A DNA stretch of 64,000 bases from Tipula vernalis. Taxonomy: Eukaryota; Arthropoda; Insecta; Diptera; Tipulidae. Positions 48,884 to 62,400 of the stretch are shown piece after piece. The position numbers and the translations under genes were made by a program. Position 1 is the stretch's first letter; each line of letters begins with the position of its first letter. The notes beneath the pieces were generated by a model. The model had not been told where the DNA came from. It saw only the letters and a program-made list of their open reading frames with translations, and did no database searches. The DNA lies in contig OY282558.1 of assembly GCA_958295665.1 (NCBI GenBank), positions 33,191,045-33,255,044 of the forward strand. The letters run 5' to 3'.

Positions 48884-51800
48884 CTATAGCTCAGCCGATT
48901 CAGAGCTGTGAAATTCCGAAATCTGCAATTGTGCTCCGATTGCGGTTCTTGATACCTTAAATGATATGTCACGAGACCTGTAATTGCTATACCATACATT
49001 TAGTAGAAAGTTCGTTTCGAAGAAAATCACCTTACTATAGCTCAGCCGATTCAGAGCTGTAAAAATCCGAAATCTGCAATTGTGCTCCGATTGCGGTTCT
49101 TGATACCTCAAATGATAGGTCTCGGGACTTGTAATTGTTATGCCAAACCGCATTAAAATTGGTTGATTATTTCCATACATTTCACAGAAAAATCGATTCG
49201 AAGAAAATCACCTTACTATAGCTCAGCCGATTCAGAGCTGTGAAAATCCGAAATCTGCAATTGTGCTCCGATTGCGGTTCTTGATACCTTAAATGATAGG
49301 TAACGGGACCTGTAATTGCTGTACCATAAATTTCGAAGAAAGTTCGATTCGAAGAAAATCACCTTACTATAGCTCAGCCGATTCAGAGCTGTAAAAATCC
49401 GAAATCTGCAATTGTGCTCCGATTGCGGTTCTTGATACCTCAAATGATAGGTCTCGGGACTTGTAATTGTTATGCCAAACCGCATTAAAATTGGTTGATT
49501 ATTTCCATACATTTCACAGAAAAATCGATTCGAAGAAAATCACCTTACTATAGCTCAGCCGATTCAGAGCTGTGAAAATCCGAAATCTGCAATTGTGCTC
49601 CGATTGCGGTTCTTGATACCTTAAATGATAGGTAACGGGACCTGTAATTGCTGTACCATAAATTTCGAAGAAAGTTCGATTCGAAGAAAATCACCTTACT
49701 ATAGCTCAGCCGATTCAGAGCTGTAAAAATCCGAAATCTGCAATTGTGCTCCGATTGCGGTTCTTGATACCTCAAATGATAGGTCTCGGGACTTGTAATT
49801 GTTATGCCAAACCGCATTAAAATTGGTTGATTATTTCCATACATTTCACAGAAAAATCGATTCGAAGAAAATCACCTTACTATAGCTCAGCCGATTCAGA
49901 GCTGTGAAATTCCGAAATCTGCAATTGTGCTCCGATTGCGGTTCTTGATACCTTAAATGATATGTCACGAGACCTATAATTGCTATACCATACATTTAGT
50001 AGAAAGTTCGATTCGAAGAAAATCACCTTACTATAGCTCAGCCGATTCAGAGCTGTAAAAATCCGAAATCTGCAATTGTGCTCCGATTGCGGTTCTTGAT
50101 ACCTCGAATGATAGGTCTCGGGACTTGTAATTGTTATGCCAAACCGCATTAAAATTGGTTGATTATTTCCATACATTTCACAGAAAAATCGATTCGAAGA
50201 AAATCACCTTACTATAGCTCAGCCGATTCAGAGCTGTGAAATTCCGAAATCTGCAATTGTGATCCGATTGCGGTTCTTGATACCTTAAATGATAGGTCAC
50301 GAGACCTGTAATTGCTATACCATACATTTCGTAGAAAGTTCGATTCGAAGAAAATCACCTTACTATAGCTCAGCCGATTCAGAGCTGTAAAAATCCGAAA
50401 TCTGCAATTGTGCTCCGATTGCGGTTCTTGATACCTCAAATGATAGGTCTCGGGACTTTTAATTGTTATGCCAAACCGCATTAAAATTGGTTGATTATTT
50501 CCATACATTTCACAGAAAAATCGATTCGAAGAAAATCACCTTACTATAGCTCAGCCGATTCAGAGCTGTGAAAATCCGAAATCTGCAATTGTGCTCCGAT
50601 TGCGGTTCTTGATACCTTAAATGATAGGTAACGGGACCTGTAATTGCTGTACCATAAATTTCGAAGAAAGTTCGATTCGAAGAAAATCACCTTACTATAG
50701 CTCAGCCGATTCAGAGCTGTAAAAATCCGAAATCTGCAATTGTGCTCCGATTGCGGTTCTTGATACCTCAAATGATAGGTCTCGGGACTTGTAATTGTTA
50801 TGCCAAACCGCATTAAAATTGGTTGATTATTTCCATACATTTCACAGAAAAATCGATTCGAAGAAAATCACCTTACTATAGCTCAGCCGATTCAGAGCTG
50901 TGAAATTCCGAAATCTGCAATTGTGCTCCGATTGCGGTTCTTGATACCTTAAATGATATGTCACGAGACCTGTAATTGCTATACCATACATTTAGTAGAA
51001 AGTTCGATTCGAAGAAAATCACCTTACTATAGCTCAGCCGATTCAGAGCTGTAAAAATCCGAAATCTGCAATTGTGCTCCGATTGCGGTTCTTGATACCT
51101 CAAATGATAGGTCTCGGGACTTGTAATTGTTATGCCAAACCGCATTAAAATTGGTTGATTATTTCCATACATTTCACAGAAAAATCGATTCGAAGAAAAT
51201 CACCTTACTATAGCTCAGCCGATTCAGAGCTGTGAAATTCCGAAATCTGCAATTGTGATCCGATTGCGGTTCTTGATACCTTAAATAATAGGTCACGAGA
51301 CCTGTAATTGCTATACCATACATTTCGTAGAAAGTTCGATTCGAAGAAAATCACCTTACTATAGCTCAGCCGATTCAGAGCTGTGAAAATCCGAAATCTG
51401 CAATTGTGCTCCGATTGCGGTTCTTGATACCTCAAATGATAGGTCTCGGGACTTGTAATTGTTATGCCAAACCGCATTAAAATTGGTTGATTATTTCCAT
51501 ACATTTCACAGAAAAATCGATTCGAAGAAAATCACCTTACTATAGCTCAGCCGATTCAGAGCTGTGAAAATCCGAAATCTGCAATTGTGCTCCGATTGCG
51601 GTTCTTGATACCTTAAATGATATGTCACGAGACCTGTAATTGCTATACCATACATTTAGTAGAAAGTTCGATTCGAAGAAAATCACCTTACTATAGCTCA
51701 GCCGATTCAGAGCTGTAAAAATCCGAAATCTGCAATTGTGCTCCGATTGCGGTTCTTGATACCTCAAATGATAGGTCTCGGGACTTGTAATTGTTATGCC

Positions 51801-54800
51801 AAACCGCATTAAAATTGGTTTATTATTTCCATACATTTCACAGAAAAATCGATTCGAAGAAAATCACCTTACTATAGCTCAGCCGATTCAGAGCTGTGAA
51901 AATCCGAAATCTGCAATTGTGCTCCGATTGCGGTTCTTGATACCTTAAATGATAGGTAACGGGACCTGTAATTGCTGTACCATAAATTTCGAAGAAAGTT
52001 CGATTCGAAGAAAATCACCTTACTATAGCTCAGCCGATTCAGAGCTGTAAAAATCCGAAATCTGCAATTGTGCTCCGATTGCGGTTCTTGATACCTCAAA
52101 TGATAGGTCTCGGGACTTGTAATTGTTATGCCAAACCGCATTAAAATTGGTTGATTATTTCCATACATTTCACAGAAAAATCGATTCGAAGAAAATCACC
52201 TTACTATAGCTCAGCCGATTCAGAGCTGTGAAATTCCGAAATCTGCAATTGTGCTCCGATTGCGGTTCTTGATACCTTAAATGATATGTCACGAGACCTG
52301 TAATTGCTATACCATACATTTAGTAGAAAGTTCGATTCGAAGAAAATCACCTTACTATAGCTCAGCCGATTCAGAGCTGTAAAAATCCGAAATCTGCAAT
52401 TGTGTTCCGATTGCGGTTCTTGATACCTCAAATGATAGGTCTCGGGACTTGTAATTGTTATGCCAAACCGCATTAAAATTGGTTGATTATTTCCATACAT
52501 TTCACAGAAAAATCGATTCGAAGCAAATCACCTTACTATAGCTCAGCCGATTCAGAGCTGTGAAAATCCGAAATCTGCAATTGTGCTCCGATTGCGGTTC
52601 TTGATACCTTAAATGATAGGTAACGGGACCTGTAATTGCTGTACCATAAATTTCGAAGAAAGTTCGATTCGAATAAAATCACCTTACTATAGCTCAGCCG
52701 ATTCAGAGCTGTAAAAATCCGAAATCTGCAATTGTGCTCCGATTGCGGTTCTCGATACCTCAAATGATAGGTCTCGGGACTTGTAATTGTTATGCCAAAC
52801 CGCATTAAAATTGGTTGATTATTTCCATACATTTCACAGAAAAATCGATTCGAAGAAAATCACCTTACTATAGCTCAGCCGATTCAGAGCTGTGAAAATC
52901 CGAAATCTGCAATTGTGCTCCGATTGCGGTTCTTGATACCTTAAATGATAGGTAACGGGACCTGTAATTGCTGTACCATAAATTTCGAAGAAAGTTCGAT
53001 TCGAAGAAAATCACCTTACTATAGCTCAGCCGATTCAGAGCTGTAAAAATCCGAAATCTGCAATTGTGCTCCGATTGCGGTTCTTGATACCTCAAATGAT
53101 AGGTCTCGGGACTTGTAATTGTTATGCCAAACCGCATTAAAATTGGTTGATTATTTCCATACATTTCACAGAAAAATCGATTCGAAGAAAATCACCTTAC
53201 TATAGCTCAGCCGATTCAGAGCTGTGAAATTCCGAAATCTGCAATTGTGCTCCGATTGCGGTTCTTGATACCTTAAATGATATGTCACGAGACCTATAAT
53301 TGCTATACCATACATTTAGTAGAAAGTTCGATTCGAAGAAAATCACCTTACTATAGCTCAGCCGATTCAGAGCTGTAAAAATCCGAAATCTGCAATTGTG
53401 CTCCGATTGCGGTTCTTGATACCTCAAATGATAGGTCTCGGGACTTGTAATTGTTATGCCAAACCGCATTAAAATTGGTTGATTATTTCCATACATTTCA
53501 CAGAAAAATCGATTCGAAGAAAATCACCTTACTATAGCTCAGCCGATTCAGAGCTGTGAAATTCCGAAATCTGCAATTGTGATCCGATTGCGGTTCTTGA
53601 TACCTTAAATGATAGGTCACGAGACCTGTAATTGCTATACCATACATTTCGTAGAAAGTTCGATTCGAAGAAAATCACCTTACTATAGCTCAGCCGATTC
53701 AGAGCTGTGAAAATCCGAAATCTGCAATTGTGCTCCGATTGCGGTTCTTGATACCTCAAATGATAGGTCTCGGGACTTGTAATTGTTATGCCAAACCGCA
53801 TTAAAATTGGTTGATTATTTCCATACATTTCACAGAAAAATCGATTCGAAGAAAATCACCTTACTATAGCTCAGCCGATTCAGAGCTGTGAAATTCCGAA
53901 ATCTGCAATTGTGCTCCGATTGCGGTTCTTGATACCTTAAATGATATGTCACGAGACCTATAATTGCTATACCATACATTTAGTAGAAAGTTCGATTCGA
54001 AGAAAATCACCTTACTATAGCTCAGCCGATTCAGAGCTGTAAAAATCCGAAATCTGCAATTGTGCTCCGATTGCGGTTCTTGATACCTCAAATGATAGGT
54101 CTCGGGACTTGTAATTGTTATGCCAAACCGCATTAAAATTGGTTGATTATTTCCATACATTTCACAGAAAAATCGATTCGAAGAAAATCACCTTACTATA
54201 GCTCAGCCGATTCAGAGCTGTGAAATTCCGAAATCTGCAATTGTGATCCGATTGCGGTTCTTGATACCTTAAATGATAGGTCACGAGACCTGTAATTGCT
54301 ATACCATACATTTCGTAGAAAGTTCGATTCGAAGAAAATCACCTTACTATAGCTCAGCCGATTCAGAGCTGTGAAAATCCGAAATCTGCAATTGTGCTCC
54401 GATTGCGGTTCTTGATACCTCAAATGATAGGTCTCGGGACTTGTAATTGTTATGCCAAACCGCATTAAAATTGGTTGATTATTTCCATACATTTCACAGA
54501 AAAATCGATTCGAAGAAAATCACCTTACTATAGCTCAGCCGATTCAGAGCTGTGAAAATCCGAAATCTGCAATTGTGCTCCGATTGCGGTTCTTGATACC
54601 TTAAATGATAGGTAACGGGACCTGTAATTGCTGTACCATAAATTTCGAAGAAAGTTCGATTCGAAGAAAATCACCTTACTATAGCTCAGCCGATTCAGAG
54701 CTGTAAAAATCCGAAATCTGCAATTGTGCTCCGATTGCGGTTCTTGATACCTCAAATGATAGGTCTCGGGACTTGTAATTGTTATGCCAAACCGCATTAA

Positions 54801-56439
54801 AATTGGTTGATTATTTCCATACATTTCACAGAAAAATCGATTCGAAGAAAATCACCCTACTATAGCTCAGCCGATTCAGAGCTGTGAAAATCCGAAATCT
54901 GCAATTGTGCTCCGATTGCGGTTCTTGATACCTTAAATGATAGGTAACGGGACCTGTAATTGCTGTACCATAAATTTCGAAGAAAGTTCGATTCGAAGAA
55001 AATCACCTTACTATAGCTCAGCCGATTCAGAGCTGTAAAAATCCGAAATCTGCAATTGTGCTCCGATTGCGGTTCTTGATACCTCAAATGATAGGTCTCG
55101 GGACTTGTAATTGTTATGCCAAACCGCATTAAAATTGGTTGATTATTTCCATACATTTCACAGAAAAATCGATTCGAAGAAAATCACCTTACTATAGCTC
55201 AGCCGATTCAGAGCTGTGAAATTCCGAAATCTGCAATTGTGCTCCGATTGCGGTTCTTGATACCTTAAATGATATGTCACGAGACCTGTAATTGCTATAC
55301 CATACATTTAGTAGAAAGTTCGATTCGAAGAAAATCACCTTACTATAGCTCAGCCGATTCAGAGCTGTGAAATTCCGAAATCTGCAATTGTGATCCGATT
55401 GCGGTTCTTGATACCTTAAATGATAGGTCACGAGACCTGTAATTGCTATACCATACATTTCGTAGAAAGTTCGATTCGAAGAAAATCACCTTACTATAGC
55501 TCAGCCGATTCAGAGCTGTGAAAATCCGAAATCTGCAATTGTGCTCCGATTGCGGTTCTTGATACCTCAAATGATAGGTCTCGGGACTTGTAATTGTTAT
55601 GCCAAACCGCATTAAAATTGGTTGATTATTTCCATACATTTCACAGAAAAATCGATTCGAAGAAAATCACCTTACTATAGCTCAGCCGATTCAGAGCTGT
55701 GAAAATCCGAAATCTGCAATTGTGCTCCGATTGCGGTTCTTGATACCTTAAATGATAGGTAACGGGACCTGTAATTGCTGTACCATAAATTTCGAAGAAA
55801 GTTCGATTCGAAGAAAATCACCTTACTATAGCTCAGCCGATTCAGAGCTGTAAAAATCCGAAATCTGCAATTGTGCTCCGATTGCGGTTCTTGATACCTC
55901 AAATGATAGGTCTCGGGACTTGTAATTGTTATGCCAAACCGCATTAAAATTGGTTGATTATTTCCATACATTTCACAGAAAAATCGATTCGAAGAAAATC
56001 ACCTTACTATAGCTCAGCCGATTCAGAGCTGTGAAAACCCGAAATCTGCAATTGTGCTCCGATTGCGGTTCTTGATACCTTAAATGATAGGTAACGGGAC
56101 CTGTAATTGCTGTACCATAAATTTCGAAGAAAGTTCGATTCGAAGAAAATCACCTTACTATAGCTCAGCCGATTCAGAGCTGTAAAAATCCGAAATCTGC
56201 AATTGTGCTCCGATTGCGGTTCTTGATACCTCAAATGATAGGTCTCGGGACTTGTAATTGTTATGCCAAACCGCATTAAAATTGGTTGATTATTTCCATA
56301 CATTTCACAGAAAAATCGATTCGAAGAAAATCACCTTACTATAGCTCAGCCGATTCAGAGCTGTGAAATTCCGAAATCTGCAATTGTGCTCCGATTGCGG
56401 TTCTTGATACCTTAAATGATATGTCACGAGACCTGTAAT

Positions 56440-56490
56440 TGCTATACCATACATTTAGTAGAAGAGCTGTAAAAATCCGAAATCTGCAAT
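56440..56490 (+). repeat. 45-bp deletion joint between S and L monomers
   Basis: TTTAGTAGA is joined to AGAGCTGTAAAAATCC at about 56463. The 45 bp that would normally hold TTCGATTCGAAG and the start of the next monomer are missing, and AGA is shared at the joint. The dimer pair around it measures 619 instead of 664 bp. Confidence 0.85.
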
Positions 56491-59400
56491 TGTGCTCCGA
56501 TTACGGTTCTTGATACCTCAAATGATAGGTCTCGGGACTTGTAATTGTTATGCCAAACCGCATTAAAATTGGTTGATTATTTCCATACATTTCACAGAAA
56601 AATCGATTCGAAGAAAATCACCCTACTATAGCTCAGCCGATTCAGAGCTGTGAAATTCCGAAATCTGCAATTGTGCTCCGATTGCGGTTCTTGATACCTT
56701 AAATGATATGTCACGAGACCTGTAATTGCTATACCATACATTTAGTAGAAAGTTCGATTCGAAGAAAATCACCTTACTATAGCTCAGCCGATTCAGAGCT
56801 GTAAAAATCCGAAATCTGCAATTGTGCTCCGATTGCGGTTCTTGATACCTCAAATGATAGGTCTCGGGACTTGTAATTGTTATGCCAAACCGCATTAAAA
56901 TTGGTTGATTATTTCCATACATTTCACAGAAAAATCGATTCGAAGAAAATCACCCTACTATAGCTCAGCCGATTCAGAGCTGTGAAAATCCGAAATCTGC
57001 AATTGTGCTCCGATTGCGGTTCTTGATACCTTAAATGATAGGTAACGGGACCTGTAATTGCTGTACCATAAATTTCGAAGAAAGTTCGATTCGAAGAAAA
57101 TCACCTTACTATAGCTCAGCCGATTCAGAGCTGTAAAAATCCGAAATCTGCAATTGTGCTCCGATTGCGGTTCTTGATACCTCAAATGATAGGTCTCGGG
57201 ACTTGTAATTGTTATGCCAAACCGCATTAAAATTGGTTGATTATTTCCATACATTTCACAGAAAAATCGATTCGAAGAAAATCACCCTACTATAGCTCAG
57301 CCGATTCAGAGCTGTAAAAATCCGAAATCTGCAATTGTGCTCCGATTGCGGTTCTTGATACCTCAAATGATAGGTCTCGGGACTTGTAATTGTTATGCCA
57401 AACCGCATTAAAATTGGTTGATTATTTCCATACATTTCACAGAAAAATCGATTCGAAGAAAATCACCTTACTATAGCTCAGCCGATTCAGAGCTGTGAAA
57501 TTCCGAAATCTGCAATTGTGCTCCGATTGCGGTTCTTGATACCTTAAATGATATGTCACGAGACCTGTAATTGATATACCATACATTTCGTAGAAAGTTC
57601 GATTCGAAGAAAATCACCTTACTATAGCTCAGCCGATTCAGAGCTGTAAAAATCCGAAATCTGCAATTGTGCTCCGATTGCGGTTCTTGATACCTCAAAT
57701 GATAGGTCTCGGGACTTGTAATTGTTATGCCAAACCGCATTAAAATTGGTTGATTATTTCCATACATTTCACAGAAAAATCGATTCGAAGAAAATAACTT
57801 TACAATAGCTCAGCCGATTCAGAGCTGTGAAATTCCGAAATCTGCAATTGTGATCCGATTGCGGTTCTTGATACCTTAAATGATAGGTCACGAGACCTGT
57901 AATTGATATACCATACATTTCGTAGAAAGTTCGATTCGAAGAAAATCACCTTACTATAGCTCAGCCGATTCAGAGCTGTAAAAATCCGAAATCTGCAATT
58001 GTGCTCCGATTGCGGTTCTTGATACCTCAAATGATAGGTCTCGGGACTTGTAATTGTTATGCCAAACCGCATTAAAATTGGTTGATTATTTCCATACATT
58101 TCACAGAAAAATCGATTCGAAGAAAATCACCTTACTATAGCTCAGCCGATTCAGAGCTGTGAAATTCCGAAATCTGCAATTGTGCTCCGATTGCGGTTCT
58201 TGATACCTTAAATGATATGTCACGAGACCTGTAATTGCTATACCATACATTTAGTAGAAAGTTCGATTCGAAGAAAATAACCTTACTATAGCTCAGCCGA
58301 TTCAGAGCTGTAAAAATCCGAAATCTGCAATTGTGCTCCGATTGCGGTTCTTGATACCTCAAATGATAGGTCTCGGGACTTGTAATTGTTATGCCAAACC
58401 GCATTAAAATTGGTTGATTATTTCCATACATTTCACAGAAAAATCGATTCGAAGAAAATCACCTTACTATAGCTCAGCCGATTCAGAGCTGTGAAATTCC
58501 GAAATCTGCAATTGTGCTCCGATTGCGGTTCTTGATACCTTAAATGATATGTCACGAGACCTGTAATTGCTATACCATACATTTAGTAGAAAGTTCGATT
58601 CGAAGAAAATCACCTTACTATAGCTCAGCCGATTCAGAGCTGTAAAAATCCGAAATCTGCAATTGTGCTCCGATTGCGGTTCTTGATACCTCAAATGATA
58701 GGTCTCGGGACTTGTAATTGTTATGCCAAACCGCATTAAAATTGGTTGATTATTTCCATACATTTCACAGAAAAATCGATTCGAAGAAAATCACCTTACT
58801 ATAGCTCAGCCGATTCAGAGCTGTGAAATTCCGAAATCTGCAATTGTGCTCCGATTGCGGTTCTTGATACCTTAAATGATAGGTAACGGGACCTGTAATT
58901 GCTGTACCATAAATTTCGAAGAAAGTTCGATTCGAATAAAATCACCTTACTATAGCTCAGCCGATTCAGAGCTGTAAAAATCCGAAATCTGCAATTGTGC
59001 TCCGATTGCGGTTCTTGATACCTCAAATGATAGGTCTCGGGACTTGTAATTGTTATGCCAAACCGCATTAAAATTGGTTGATTATTTCCATACATTTCAC
59101 AGAAAAATCGATTCGAAGAAAATCACCTTACTATAGCTCAGCCGATTCAGAGCTGTGAAATTCCGAAATCTGCAATTGTGCTCCGATTGCGGTTCTTGAT
59201 ACCTTAAATGATATGTCACGAGACCTGTAATTGCTATACCATACATTTCGTAGAAAGTTCGATTCGAAGGAAATCACCTTACTATAGCTCAGCCGATTCA
59301 GAGCTGTGAAATTCCGAAATCTGCAATTGTGCTCCGATTGCGGTTCTTGATACCTTAAATGATATGTCACGAGACCTGTAATTGCTATACCATACATTTA

Positions 59401-62400
59401 GTAGAAAGTTCGATTCGAAGAAAATCACCTTACTATAGCTCAGCCGATTCAGAGCTGTAAAAATCCGAAATCTGCAATTGTGCTCCGATTGCGGTTCTTG
59501 ATACCTCAAATGATAGGTCTCGGGACTTGTAATTGTTATGCCAAACCGCATTAAAATTGGTTGATTATTTCCATACATTTCACAGAAAAATCGATTCGAA
59601 GAAAATAACTTTACAATAGCTCAGCCGATTCAGAGCTGTGAAATTCCGAAATCTGCAATTGTGATCCGATTGCGGTTCTTGATACCTTAAATGATATGTC
59701 ACGAGACCTGTAATTGCTATACCATACATTTAGTAGAAAGTTCGATTCGAAGAAAATCACCTTACTATAGCTCAGCCGATTCAGAGCTGTAAAAATCCGA
59801 AATCTGCAATTGTGCTCCGATTGCGGTTCTTGATACCTCAAATGATAGGTCTCGGGACTTGTAATTGTTATGCCAAACCGCATTAAAATTGGTTGATTAT
59901 TTCCATACATTTCACAGAAAAATCGATTCGAAGAAAATCACCTTACTATAGCTCAGCCGATTCAGAGCTGTGAAAATCCGAAATCTGCAATTGTGCTCCG
60001 ATTGCGGTTCTTGATACCTTAAATGATAGGTAACGGGACCTGTAATTGCTATACCATAAATTTCGAAGAAAGTTCGATTCGAAGAAAATCACCTTACTAT
60101 AGCTCAGCCGATTCAGAGCTGTAAAAATCCGAAATCTGCAATTGTGCTCCGATTGCGGTTCTTGATACCTCAAATGATAGGTCTCGGGACTTGTAATTGT
60201 TATGCCAAACCGCATTAAAATTGGTTGATTATTTCCATACATTTCACAGAAAAATCGATTCGAAGAAAATCACCTTACTATAGCTCAGCCGATTCAGAGC
60301 TGTGAAATTCCGAAATCTGCAATTGTGCTCCGATTGCGGTTCTTGATACCTTAAATGATAGGTAACGGGACCTGTAATTGCTGTACCATAAATTTCGAAG
60401 AAAGTTCGATTCGAAGAAAATCACCTTACTATAGCTCAGCCGATTCAGAGCTGTAAAAATCCGAAATCTGCAATTGTGCTCCGATTGCGGTTCTTGATAC
60501 CTCAAATGATAGGTCTCGGGACTTGTAATTGTTATGCCAAACCGCATTAAAATTGGTGGATTATTTCCATACATTTCACAGAAAAATCGATTCGAAGAAA
60601 ATCACCTTACTATAGCTCAGCCGATTCAGAGCTGTGAAATTCCGAAATCTGCAATTGTGCTCCGATTGCGGTTCTTGATACCTTAAATGATATGTCACGA
60701 GACCTGTAATTGCTATACCATACATTTAGTAGAAAGTTCGATTCGAAGAAAATCACCTTACTATAGCTCAGCCGATTCAGAGCTGTAAAAATCCGAAATC
60801 TGCAATTGTGCTCCGATTGTGGTTCTTGATACCTCAAATGATAGGTCTCGGGACTTGTAATTGTTATGCCAAACCGCATTAAAATTGGTTGATTATTTCC
60901 ATACATTTCACAGAAAAATCGATTCGAAGAAAATCACCTTACTATAGCTCAGCCGATTCAGAGCTGTGAAATTCCGAAATCTGCAATTGTGCTCCGATTG
61001 CGGTTCTTGATACCTTAAATGATATGTCACGAGACCTGTAATTGCTATACCATACATTTAGTAGAAAGTTCGATTCGAAGAAAATCACCTTACTATAGCT
61101 CAGCCGATTCAGAGCTGTAAAAATCCGAAATCTGCAATTGTGCTCCGATTGTGGTTCTTGATACCTCAAATGATAGGTCTCGGGACTTGTAATTGTTATG
61201 CCAAACCGCATTAAAATTGGTTGATTATTTCCATACATTTCACAGAAAAATCGATTCGAAGAAAATCACCTTACTATAGCTCAGCCGATTCAGAGCTGTG
61301 AAATTCCGAAATCTGCAATTGTGCTCCGATTGCGGTTCTTGATACCTTAAATGATATGTCACGAGACCTGTAATTGCTATACCATACATTTAGTAGAAAG
61401 TTCGATTCGAAGAAAATCACCTTACTATAGCTCAGCCGATTCAGAGCTGTAAAAATCCGAAATCTGCAATTGTGCTCCGATTGCGGTTCTTGATACCTCA
61501 AATGATAGGTCTCGGGACTTGTAATTGTTATGCCAAACCGCATTAAAATTGGTTGATTATTTCCATACATTTCACAGAAAAATCGATTCGAAGAAAATCA
61601 CCTTACTATAGCTCAGCCGATTCAGAGCTGTAAAAATCCGAAATCTGCAATTGTGCTCCGATTGCGGTTCTTGATACCTCAAATGATAGGTCTCGGGACT
61701 TGTAATTGTTATGCCAAACCGCAATAAAATTGGTTGATTATTTCCATACATTTCACAGAAAAATCGATTCGAAGAAAATCACCTTACTATAGCTCAGCCG
61801 ATTCAGAGCTGTGAAATTCCGAAATCTGCAATTGTGCTCCGATTGCGGTTCTTGATACCTTAAATGATATGTCACGAGACCTGTAATTGCTATACCATAC
61901 ATTTCGTAGAAAGTTCGATTCGAAGGAAATCACCTTACTATAGCTCAGCCGATTCAGAGCTGTGAAATTCCGAAATCTGCAATTGTGCTCCGATTGCGGT
62001 TCTTGATACCTTAAATGATATGTCACGAGACCTGTAATTGCTATACCATACATTTAGTAGAAAGTTCGATTCGAAGAAAATCACCTTACTATAGCTCAGC
62101 CGATTCAGAGCTGTAAAAATCCGAAATCTGCAATTGTGCTCCGATTGCGGTTCTTGATACCTCAAATGATAGGTCTCGGGACTTGTAATTGTTATGCCAA
62201 ACCGCATTAAAATTGGTTGATTATTTCCATACATTTCACAGAAAAATCGATTCGAAGAAAATAACTTTACAATAGCTCAGCCGATTCAGAGCTGTGAAAT
62301 TCCGAAATCTGCAATTGTGATCCGATTGCGGTTCTTGATACCTTAAATGATATGTCACGAGACCTGTAATTGCTATACCATACATTTAGTAGAAAGTTCG

